From an uncultured Phascolarctobacterium sp. (GTDB lineage: Bacteria; Bacillota; Negativicutes; Acidaminococcales; Acidaminococcaceae): 13,338 nt of DNA. The translations under genes were made by a program, and so were the position numbers. The stretch spans positions 1 through 13,338 of the forward strand of contig CAMFZA010000019.1 of the NCBI GenBank assembly GCA_946002345.1, given 5' to 3'. Below the pieces are notes generated by a model. That model was not told the origin of the DNA and searched no databases. It worked only from the letters and a program-made list of their open reading frames with translations. Of the stretch, positions 7,407-13,338 are shown piece after piece. Each line of letters opens with the position of its first letter. Positions within the stretch are counted from its first letter, which is position 1.

Positions 7407-7844
7407 ATGTTCAAGAAAATTCTTGTTCCTGTTGATGGTAGTGAAGGCTCCTGGAGAGCATTGCATACTGCTGTGGAGCTAGGTAAAAAATTTGATAGCG
7501 ATTTGCTGGTTGTCAATGTAATCCAACCTTACAATAACGCAGCACTTTTGGCAATTCCTCTGGACCACGCCACTGTAACTCAGGGCAATAGCGAATTGGA
7601 GAAAATTGGTGACAAGGTTCTAGAAATGGCGGAAGAGCGTTTGGCCTACTATCCCTATAAAACTGAATATAGCCTAGAGGTTGGTCATCCTTCTGAGCGC
7701 ATCATTGCTCTGGCTAAAAAAGCTAATGCAGATACTATTGTGATTGGTAGCCGTGGCTTGTCCGGTATTGCTGAATTCTTCTTGGGCAGTGTCAGCTCCA
7801 AGGTATCCCAATACGCAACTGTTCCTGTTTTGATCGTGAAATAA
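7407..7844 (+). CDS. Universal stress protein, ATP-binding (UspA family)
   Basis: A 145-aa cytosolic protein with the UspA alpha/beta fold. It begins KKILVPVDGSEGSWRA, the conserved first strand with the Asp that contacts nucleotide. Near the C-terminus the ATP-binding motif G-X2-G-X9-G-S is complete: Gly114, Gly117, Gly127, Ser128 (GSRGLSGIAEFFLGS). ATP-binding Usp proteins are thought to act in survival under starvation or oxidative and energy stress; the exact target is unknown. The start is the ATG at 7407, six bases after GGAGGTG; an in-frame ATG at 7392 lies before that site and is rejected. The second usp gene starts one base after its stop, and the PFOR gene is downstream on a separate transcript. 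It should be a homodimer, or might pair with the second Usp. Confidence 0.95.
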   Translation: MFKKILVPVDGSEGSWRALHTAVELGKKFDSDLLVVNVIQPYNNAALLAIPLDHATVTQGNSELEKIGDKVLEMAEERLAYYPYKTEYSLEVGHPSERIIALAKKANADTIVIGSRGLSGIAEFFLGSVSSKVSQYATVPVLIVK

Positions 7845-7845
7845 G

Positions 7846-8262
7846 ATGCTGCGCCGTATCCTGGTACCCATTGATGGTACAGAATGTTCTTGGCGGGCTT
7901 TAGAGTATGCTTGTGAGCTGGTACGGTTGAGTGGTGGCAGTCTTGTGGTGATGACTGTTGCTAGGGATAAGCGTGCGGAGCCGGTGTTGGCAGCGGAAGG
8001 GGATGCCCTGTTTGCCCACATTGGTAACGAGGTGCTGGATTCTGCCAATGCTGTACTGGCAGGTAAGGGTAATGATTCCACCTATCTGCTGGAAAATGGT
8101 GGCAATGTGGGCGCTAGTATTTTGCAGACGGTGGAGGATGAGGGCTGTGATGGCGTTGTGCTAGGCAGCCGAGGTTTAGGTGTGTTGGAGGGTTTTCTGC
8201 GCAACAGCGTAAGCCGGTTGGTTTTAGAAAATGCCAATGTGCCTGTAACAATTGTAAAATAA
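7846..8262 (+). CDS. Universal stress protein with altered ATP motif (UspA family)
   Basis: A 138-aa second UspA-type protein. It opens RRILVPIDGTECSWRALEYA, very like its neighbour, but is quite different in the middle. Its nucleotide motif reads GSRGLGVLEGFLRNS: Gly107 and Gly110 are present, but the third glycine is replaced by Asn120, followed by Ser121. ATP binding may therefore be weakened or changed. The ATG lies one base after the first gene's stop (TAAGATG) and there is no strong ribosome site of its own, so translation is probably coupled. The pair looks like a diverged tandem duplication whose products may form a heterodimer; that is inference. A strong hairpin terminator follows. 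Confidence 0.93.
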   Translation: MLRRILVPIDGTECSWRALEYACELVRLSGGSLVVMTVARDKRAEPVLAAEGDALFAHIGNEVLDSANAVLAGKGNDSTYLLENGGNVGASILQTVEDEGCDGVVLGSRGLGVLEGFLRNSVSRLVLENANVPVTIVK

Positions 8263-8267
8263 GCTGT

Positions 8268-8304
8268 ACAAGGAGGTATCCTGCCACAGGTATCTCCTTG
8301 TTTT
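8268..8304 (+). terminator. Intrinsic terminator of the usp pair
   Basis: ACAAGGAG (8268-8275) pairs with CTCCTTGT (8294-8301). The stem continues inward with GTATC/GGTAT using two wobble pairs, and TTTT follows. It begins five bases after the usp stop. The AAGGAGG inside the stem is part of the hairpin, not a ribosome site. Confidence 0.85.
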
Positions 8305-8355
8305 GTTCATACTTGTAAAAATTCTGTATACATGCCTTTTCAGCCTTCTTTTGAT

Positions 8356-8384
8356 TTTACAAAAGAGGGCAGATAGTGTATACT
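8356..8384 (+). promoter_or_regulatory. Promoter of the PFOR gene
   Basis: TTTACA (8356-8361) and TATACT (8379-8384) are separated by 17 bases, each 5 of 6 to consensus. The predicted start is near 8391. The -35 box lies within the right arm of an inverted repeat, TTGTAAAA (8313-8320) / TTTTACAA (8355-8362), a possible operator. Confidence 0.75.
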
Positions 8385-8390
8385 AAATTT

Positions 8391-8410
8391 GCCGGCAGGA
8401 GAAATCCTGC
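8391..8410 (+). promoter_or_regulatory. GAAA-tetraloop hairpin at the predicted 5' end of the PFOR mRNA
   Basis: GCAGGA (8395-8400) pairs with TCCTGC (8405-8410) across GAAA, a stable GNRA tetraloop. It lies within a few bases of the predicted transcript start and about 45 bases before the ribosome site. It is likely a 5' stabiliser; a regulatory role is possible. Confidence 0.5.
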
Positions 8411-8468
8411 TTTGAAATCAGGTCAATTTTTTATTATCTTTGGCATTATAGAAAGAAGGGTAAAATCA

Positions 8469-11400
8469 ATGGCAAAAATGAAAACCATGGATGGCAACAC
8501 TGCTGCTGCGCACATTGCGTACGCCTTTACCGATGTTGCCTGCATCTATCCTATTACTCCGTCTTCCCCCATGGCTGAGGTGGTGGACGAATGGTCTGCT
8601 CAAGGCAGAAAGAATCTATTTGGTCAACAGGTTCGCGTGGTTGAAATGCAATCCGAGGCTGGTGCTGCCGGTGCTGTTCACGGCTCCCTGCAGGCAGGTG
8701 CGCTGACTACTACCTACACCGCATCTCAAGGCTTGCTTTTGATGATTCCTAATATGTATAAAATGGCCGGCGAGCTGCTGCCCGCAGTTTTCCACGTTTC
8801 CGCACGTGCACTGGCAACAAGCTCTCTGTCTATCTTCGGTGACCATCAGGACGTAATGGCTTGCCGCCAGACCGGCTTTGCATTGCGGGCTGAAGGCAGC
8901 GTACAAGAGGTTATGGATCTGGCAGGCGTAGCACATTTGAGTGCTATCAAGAGCCGCGTTCCTTTCCTGAACTTCTTTGATGGCTTCCGTACCTCCCACG
9001 AAATCCAAAAGATTGAGGTTATGGATTATGCAGATTTGGAGAAGCTGCTGGATAAGGATGCAGTGGATGCTTTCCGCAAGAATTCCCTGAATCCTGATAA
9101 CCCTGTTCAACGTGGTAGTGCCCAAAATCCTGATATTTATTTCCAAACTCGTGAAACTGTAAACTCCTACTATGAAGCAGTTCCTGCCATGGTAGAGGAA
9201 TATATGGCTGAAATCTCCAAGATTACCGGTCGTGAATACCATCTGTTCAATTATTATGGTGCTCCTGATGCTGAAAACATCATCGTAGCTATGGGCTCCG
9301 GCTGCGACACTGCTCGTACTGTGGCTGAAGCACTTAACAAGGAAGGCCAAAAGGTTGGCGTGCTGGTGGTTCATCTCTATCGTCCCTTCGCCTTCGATTC
9401 TTTTATGAAGGCTATTCCGGAAACCGTAAAACGCATTGCTGTTTTGGACCGCACCAAAGAGCCGGGCTCCTTGGGCGAGCCCCTGTATCTTGATGTACGG
9501 GCTGCCTTCTACAACAGCGACCGCAAGCCCCTCATTATCGGTGGTCGTTATGGCCTGGGCTCCAAGGACCCGCTGCCCCGCGACATCGAAGCAGTATTCG
9601 CTAATTTGGCAGCTGACGAGCCGAAAAACAACTTTACCGTTGGCATTGTAGACGATGTTACCCACACCTCCCTGCCTGCCGGCAGAGATTTGGAGGTTGT
9701 TCCGGAGGGGACTACTGCCTGCAAATTCTGGGGTCTGGGCTCCGATGGTACCGTTGGCGCTAATAAGAACTCCATTAAGATTATCGGTGACCACACCGAC
9801 ATGTATGCGCAGGGCTACTTCTTCTATGATTCTAAGAAGTCCGGTGGCATTACCGTATCCCACCTGCGCTTTGGCAAGACTCCTATTCAGGCTCCCTATT
9901 TGATTGATGCTGCTGATTTTGTAGCTGTACACAAGGCTTCTTATGTGCATTCCTATGATGTAGTGGCCGGCATCAAAAAGGGTGGTACCCTGCTTTTGAA
10001 CTGCGAATGGACTGCAGAAGAACTGTCCGAACAGCTGCCCGCAGCCATGAAGCAATATATTGCTAAAAACAACATCAATCTGTACATCATCGATGCTGTG
10101 AAGATCGGCAAGGAAATTGGCCTGGGCGCACGCATCAACATGGTAATGCAGGCTGCCTTCTTCAAGCTGGCTAATATTATTCCTATTGAGGAAGCAGTTA
10201 AATACATGAAGGATGCTATTGAGCACTCCTATGGCAAAAAGGGCCAGGCAGTTGTGGATATGAACTACGCTGCTGTGGATGCTGGTGTTAATGCTGTTGT
10301 CAAGGTAGAGGTTCCTGCTGACTGGGCAACTGCCGAGGATACCAAGGCTCCTGTGAAGACCGGCAATGATTTTGTAGATAAAATCATGGTTCCTATGAAC
10401 CGTCTGGAAGGCGACAAGCTGACTGTTGGCGATTTGATGTCCGTGAACGACGGTACCTTCCCCAGCGGCACCTCTGCTTATGAAAAACGTGGCGTTGCTC
10501 TGGATGTTCCCCAATGGATTCCGGAAAACTGCATCCAATGTAACCAATGCGCCTTTGTTTGCCCCCACGCTGCTATTCGCCCCGTGCTGATGGATGAAGC
10601 TGAAGCTGCTGCTGCTCCTGCAAGCATGGCTAAAAAGCCCGCTGTTGGTGCTAAGGGCATGACCTTCACCATGAGCGTTTCTCCGTTGGACTGCCTGGGT
10701 TGCGGCAACTGCGCTCAAGTTTGCCCGGCTCCGAAGGGCAAGGCTCTGGTTATGAAGCCCCTTGATACCCAGCTGGATAAAGCTGAGGCTTGGGAATATG
10801 CTACCAAGAAGGTTGCAGTAAAACCGAACCCGGTAAATAAATACACCATGAAGGGCTGCCAATTCGAAGAGCCCCTGCTGGAGTTCTCCGGCGCTTGCGC
10901 AGGCTGCGGTGAAACCCCCTATGCTAAGCTGGTTACCCAACTCTTTGGTGATCGCATGATGGTAGCCAACGCTACCGGTTGCTCCTCCATTTGGGGCGCC
11001 TCCGCTCCCTCCATGCCCTATACCAAGAATGCAGCTGGTCATGGTCCGGCTTGGGCTAACTCCCTGTTCGAGGATAATGCTGAATATGGTTTAGGCATGT
11101 ACATTGGCGTTGCTCAAAACCGCGCTAAGGTTGCTGATATTATCAACGAAGCCCTGACTAAGGATATTCCTGCTGATTTGAAGGCTGCTATGGAAGCATG
11201 GTTGGCAGGCAAGGATGATGGCGAGGGCTCTCGTGAGCGCGCCAATGCTTTGGAAGCAGCAGTTGCCGCCCATAAGGATCAGTGCTCTACCTGTGCTGCT
11301 CTCTATGAAATGAAGCAATACTTTGTAAAACGCTCCAACTGGATCTTCGGCGGCGATGGCTGGTCCTACGATATTGGTTACGGCGGCGTTGACCATGTGC

Positions 11401-11981
11401 TGGCATCTGGCGAAGACGTAAATATCATGGTCTTCGATACCGAGGTTTACTCCAACACTGGCGGCCAATCCTCCAAGGCTACTCCTACTGCTGCAGTTGC
11501 TAAGTTTGCTGCTAGCGGCAAGAAGACTAAAAAGAAGGACTTGGGCATGATGGCCATGAGCTATGGCTATGTATATGTAGCACAGGTTGCTATGGGCTAT
11601 GACAAGAACCAGCTGTTGAAGGCCTTGAAGGAAGCAGAAGCATACCATGGTCCTTCCCTGATTATTTGCTATGCTCCTTGCATCAACCACGGCCTGAAGG
11701 CTGGCATGGGCTGCAGCCAATTGGAAGAAAAACGTGCTGTTGAATGTGGTTACTGGGCAACCTATCGCTATAATCCGGAGCTGAAGGCTCAGGGTAAGAA
11801 CCCCTTTAGCCTGGATTCCAAGGAACCCACCGGCAACTTCCGTGAATTCCTGATGGGCGAGGTTCGTTTTAGCTCTCTGCAAAAGACCTTCCCGGAAACC
11901 GCAGAAGCTCTCTTCGAAAAGACTGAGGCTGATGCTAAGGATCGTTTGGAAGGCTACAAAAAGCTGGCTGCTCAAGAGTAA
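8469..11981 (+). CDS. nifJ: Pyruvate:ferredoxin (flavodoxin) oxidoreductase, one-chain type
   Basis: The 1170-aa cytosolic homodimer oxidises pyruvate with CoA to acetyl-CoA and CO2 and reduces ferredoxin; it is the central carbon-energy step in anaerobes. Length is normal for the one-chain type. Visible features in order: YPITPSSPMAE (residues 27-37) of the first TPP-facing domain. Two ferredoxin-type 4Fe-4S motifs, Cys688/691/694/698 and Cys742/745/748/752, follow. The TPP-proximal cluster cysteines are Cys810, Cys813 (CAGCGE), Cys838 and, near the end, Cys1071. The TPP/Mg motif starts GGDGW (Asp963) and ends with Asn996 (SNTGGQ). These agree closely with the Desulfovibrio africanus enzyme as I remember it. 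The start is the ATG at 8469, eight bases after AAGAAGGG; an upstream in-frame extension of 31 residues carries no family sequence. It has its own promoter and terminator and its codon use suggests high expression. The enzyme is oxygen-sensitive. Confidence 0.98.
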   Translation: MAKMKTMDGNTAAAHIAYAFTDVACIYPITPSSPMAEVVDEWSAQGRKNLFGQQVRVVEMQSEAGAAGAVHGSLQAGALTTTYTASQGLLLMIPNMYKMAGELLPAVFHVSARALATSSLSIFGDHQDVMACRQTGFALRAEGSVQEVMDLAGVAHLSAIKSRVPFLNFFDGFRTSHEIQKIEVMDYADLEKLLDKDAVDAFRKNSLNPDNPVQRGSAQNPDIYFQTRETVNSYYEAVPAMVEEYMAEISKITGREYHLFNYYGAPDAENIIVAMGSGCDTARTVAEALNKEGQKVGVLVVHLYRPFAFDSFMKAIPETVKRIAVLDRTKEPGSLGEPLYLDVRAAFYNSDRKPLIIGGRYGLGSKDPLPRDIEAVFANLAADEPKNNFTVGIVDDVTHTSLPAGRDLEVVPEGTTACKFWGLGSDGTVGANKNSIKIIGDHTDMYAQGYFFYDSKKSGGITVSHLRFGKTPIQAPYLIDAADFVAVHKASYVHSYDVVAGIKKGGTLLLNCEWTAEELSEQLPAAMKQYIAKNNINLYIIDAVKIGKEIGLGARINMVMQAAFFKLANIIPIEEAVKYMKDAIEHSYGKKGQAVVDMNYAAVDAGVNAVVKVEVPADWATAEDTKAPVKTGNDFVDKIMVPMNRLEGDKLTVGDLMSVNDGTFPSGTSAYEKRGVALDVPQWIPENCIQCNQCAFVCPHAAIRPVLMDEAEAAAAPASMAKKPAVGAKGMTFTMSVSPLDCLGCGNCAQVCPAPKGKALVMKPLDTQLDKAEAWEYATKKVAVKPNPVNKYTMKGCQFEEPLLEFSGACAGCGETPYAKLVTQLFGDRMMVANATGCSSIWGASAPSMPYTKNAAGHGPAWANSLFEDNAEYGLGMYIGVAQNRAKVADIINEALTKDIPADLKAAMEAWLAGKDDGEGSRERANALEAAVAAHKDQCSTCAALYEMKQYFVKRSNWIFGGDGWSYDIGYGGVDHVLASGEDVNIMVFDTEVYSNTGGQSSKATPTAAVAKFAASGKKTKKKDLGMMAMSYGYVYVAQVAMGYDKNQLLKALKEAEAYHGPSLIICYAPCINHGLKAGMGCSQLEEKRAVECGYWATYRYNPELKAQGKNPFSLDSKEPTGNFREFLMGEVRFSSLQKTFPETAEALFEKTEADAKDRLEGYKKLAAQE

Positions 11982-12003
11982 GCAAGCTCATAAATAGGTA
12001 AGC

Positions 12004-12048
12004 AAAAGCCTCTGGCTGTACTCGAAGGAGTGGAGCCAGAGGCTTTTT
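12004..12048. terminator. Strong bidirectional terminator between PFOR and lrgAB
   Basis: A perfect 14-bp outer stem (12004-12017 with 12034-12047) surrounds an inner ACTC-GAAG-GAGT hairpin (12020-12031). T runs occur on both sides, TTTTT on plus and TTTTG on minus. It lies 22 bases after the PFOR stop and 21 bases beyond the end of lrgB, so it serves both convergent units. Confidence 0.92.
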
Positions 12049-12068
12049 GCATAGGCATAATAGTAAAT

Positions 12069-12779
12069 TCACCAAATACTTTTTAAGATGGGCAATAAAA
12101 TGGGGGCCAGGATGGAGGTGGCGATGCCCGTGAGGGCAATCGCCACACCGCCAATGGCCAGCTGCACTGGGCTCACACCAGCGCAGGCGCTGGTGCCGAG
12201 CCCGTGGCTGCTGGCGCCGATGGCAAGGCCAGCGGCGATATCGTTCTTGATGCCAAAAAGCTTGAGCAGCTTGTGGTTGAAGGTTGCTCCCAGCATGCCG
12301 GTGAAAATGACCGCGGCAGTGGTCAGGGCCGGGATGCCGCCGATGGTTTTGGAGACATCAATGGCAATAGGGGTGGTGACGGATTTGGGGATCAAGCTTA
12401 AGAGTACCTTTTCACTAGCACCCAAGCCCTTGGCGCAAAAATAAACCACTACAATGGCCACGAGAGTGGCAATGGTTACGCCGCCTAAAATGGGCAGGGC
12501 CTGTTGGGCAATTACCTTACGGTTTTTGTACAAGGGTAAAGCCAAAGCAATGGTGGCCGGTCCCAAGAGAAAGTTGATAAACTCTGCCCCGGCGGCGTAT
12601 TGCTTGTATTCTACGCCCGGGGTACAGGTCAAAAGGGCAATGATGCCCACGCAGGCAGGCACGAAGGGCGGCAGCACCCGCAGACCCAGCCTGTCCACAA
12701 GGATTTCGCTAAAGGCGTATAAAATAACGGTTAGGCCAATGCCAAAAAGGGGCGAATTAAGTAAGCTGTCGGGAAACAT
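12069..12779 (-). CDS. lrgB: LrgB-family membrane protein
   Basis: A 236-aa inner-membrane protein with about seven hydrophobic segments, the usual LrgB/CidB length. Family motifs are FLLGPATIALALPLY (near residues 70-84), SLIPKSVTTPIAI (near 127-139) and GASSHGLGTSA (near 188-198). LrgAB proteins were first linked to control of murein hydrolases and autolysis in Staphylococcus aureus. In several Firmicutes LrgAB acts in pyruvate uptake, which is interesting beside a pyruvate-oxidising enzyme, though the operons are convergent. The ATG directly abuts the lrgA stop (TAAATG), and its ribosome site GGAGGG lies within the last codons of lrgA, so translation is coupled. A two-component LytSR pair, the usual regulator, is not in the window. 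Confidence 0.94.
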   Translation of the reverse strand: MFPDSLLNSPLFGIGLTVILYAFSEILVDRLGLRVLPPFVPACVGIIALLTCTPGVEYKQYAAGAEFINFLLGPATIALALPLYKNRKVIAQQALPILGGVTIATLVAIVVVYFCAKGLGASEKVLLSLIPKSVTTPIAIDVSKTIGGIPALTTAAVIFTGMLGATFNHKLLKLFGIKNDIAAGLAIGASSHGLGTSACAGVSPVQLAIGGVAIALTGIATSILAPILLPILKSIW

Positions 12780-13139
12780 TTATTTCCCTCCCTTCTTGAG
12801 CATACCCTGCAAAAAGAGAGCAGTGGAGCCCAAAACCGCAATGCTGGCAGCCACAATGGTCACTAAAATGGGCAGCCATTCAGCGCGAATCACATCGGCG
12901 TAAAGAATGACGCTGACGCCTGCGGGCAAAAAGAGCATACCCATTTTGGAAATCAAAATATCGCAGATACCTTCCACCGAGTTAGCCGGGATGACGCCGC
13001 CGCAAAGGAGCGCGGTCAAAATCAGCATGCCCAAAAGTGCTGGTGGAAAGGGCACGCCTAAAGCGTTAATAATCAGCGTGGATACCCATTGTAATAATAA
13101 TAGAAAGGCAATACCACGCAAAAGAGCTGTTGGTGACAT
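12780..13139 (-). CDS. lrgA: LrgA/CidA-family holin-like membrane protein
   Basis: A 119-aa hydrophobic protein with about four membrane helices and a short basic tail (LKKGGK). The family block is FPPALLGMLILTALL (about residues 31-45), followed by a loop and KMGMLFLPAGVSVILY. It partners LrgB in the membrane; the pair may act as a holin-like pore or as a metabolite transporter. The start is the ATG at 13139, with AGGAGG seven to eight bases upstream. An in-frame extension of 31 residues to 13232 would run through the promoter and is rejected. It is the first gene of a two-gene operon with its own promoter (TTGACA at 13205-13210). Confidence 0.93.
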   Translation of the reverse strand: MSPTALLRGIAFLLLLQWVSTLIINALGVPFPPALLGMLILTALLCGGVIPANSVEGICDILISKMGMLFLPAGVSVILYADVIRAEWLPILVTIVAASIAVLGSTALFLQGMLKKGGK

Positions 13140-13181
13140 AATTCTTCCTCCTGATAAAAGCAAAACAAAAAAAGTGATTTT

Positions 13182-13210
13182 ATTGTCCCACAAGCCCGTG
13201 TTACTGTCAA
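13182..13210 (-). promoter_or_regulatory. Promoter of lrgAB
   Basis: On the minus strand a perfect TTGACA (13205-13210) is followed after 17 bases by GACAAT (13182-13187), a 4-of-6 match. The leader would be about 37 bases. Confidence 0.6.
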
Positions 13211-13252
13211 GGAAGAAGGACAAAGATTTCACTAAATTAACAAATTTACCTA

Positions 13253-13281
13253 TTTGACTTTTTGACTTTTGCTGTTATAAT
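13253..13281 (+). promoter_or_regulatory. Strong rightward promoter with tandem TTTGACTT
   Basis: TTGACT (13254-13259), a 16-base spacer and a perfect TATAAT (13276-13281) form a strong sigma-A promoter facing out of the window; start near 13288. The -35 region is a perfect tandem octamer, TTTGACTT twice (13253-13260 and 13261-13268), which may be a regulator site. The gene served lies beyond the edge. Confidence 0.75.
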
Positions 13282-13305
13282 ACATAATAGAACAAGTTGA
13301 ATAAA

Positions 13306-13338
13306 CCCCTCCACCGCAAGCGGTCCCCCTCCCCTTTT
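13306..13338 (+). repeat. Left end of a C-rich palindromic intergenic element, cut by the window
   Basis: CCCCTCC, then ACCG-CAAG-CGGT (13313-13324), then CCCCCTCCCCTTTT up to the edge. The composition contrasts sharply with the AT-rich DNA before it. A matching GGGGAGG arm may follow outside the window, as in dispersed palindromic repeats of gut Firmicutes; that part is inferred. Confidence 0.45.

Noticed and set aside
8268..8280. AAGGAGG as a ribosome site for a small gene after the usp pair
   Set aside because: It forms the left arm of the terminator hairpin and no open frame follows at a suitable distance.
8616..11042. An 808-codon open frame on the minus strand inside the PFOR gene
   Set aside because: It is fully antisense to a gene with complete family motifs. 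It has no ribosome site, and its sequence looks like the reverse complement of Ala/Gly/Lys-rich coding DNA. It follows from codon bias.
11091..11975. A 294-codon minus-strand open frame inside the 3' part of PFOR
   Set aside because: It is antisense to the conserved TPP domain, with no family resemblance and no ribosome site.
12088..12903. Plus-strand open frames opposite lrgB and lrgA
   Set aside because: The minus-strand frames have family motifs and ribosome sites; the plus-strand frames have neither.

Overview
The window looks like chromosomal DNA from a strictly anaerobic, moderately low-GC member of the Firmicutes. The guess at Negativicutes (Acidaminococcus/Phascolarctobacterium-like) rests on general resemblance only. 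The support is a one-chain pyruvate:ferredoxin oxidoreductase, strong AGGAGG-type ribosome binding sites, LrgAB, an FlK-like thioesterase and a COG2509 flavoprotein. There is no rRNA, tRNA, CRISPR array, phage gene or complete insertion sequence. Most of the window is dense, well-preserved genes.

Layout. (1) 1-2651, plus strand: purine synthesis. The 3' three-quarters of purD is followed by an IMP dehydrogenase of the unusual Tritrichomonas-like type, closed by a strong hairpin terminator. (2) 2681-4095, minus strand: an unrecognised 231-aa protein with a long structured leader, and an FlK-like acyl-CoA thioesterase with a complete Thr/Glu/His triad. The stretch 3377-3708 has no gene; it holds a leader, a probable promoter and the thioesterase terminator. 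(3) 4310-7292, plus strand: a DUF190 PII-like protein, divergent from the thioesterase, then a DUF697 membrane protein, a COG2509 FAD protein and a small membrane protein. A repeat-rich spacer lies between the last two. (4) 7407-8262: two tandem universal stress proteins one base apart. (5) 8469-11981: pyruvate:ferredoxin oxidoreductase with its own good promoter and a strong terminator. (6) 12069-13139, minus strand: lrgA-lrgB, overlap-free but directly abutting. (7) 13140-13338: the lrgAB promoter, a strong rightward promoter with a tandem TTTGACTT motif, and the start of a C-rich palindromic sequence cut by the window edge.

How it fits together. PurD and IMPDH feed purine and guanine nucleotide synthesis. 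The stress proteins and PFOR belong to anaerobic energy metabolism and its stress response. LrgAB is an envelope system that in other bacteria is linked to pyruvate movement and autolysis control. No wholly new multi-gene system is evident. The best leads are the parasite-type IMPDH, the divergent thioesterase/DUF190 pair (both families have fluoride connections), the four-cysteine motif in the flavoprotein, the intergenic repeats, and the right-edge promoter. Several starts were moved inward from the longest open frame because a good ribosome binding site sits before the internal ATG; these are stated in the entries.
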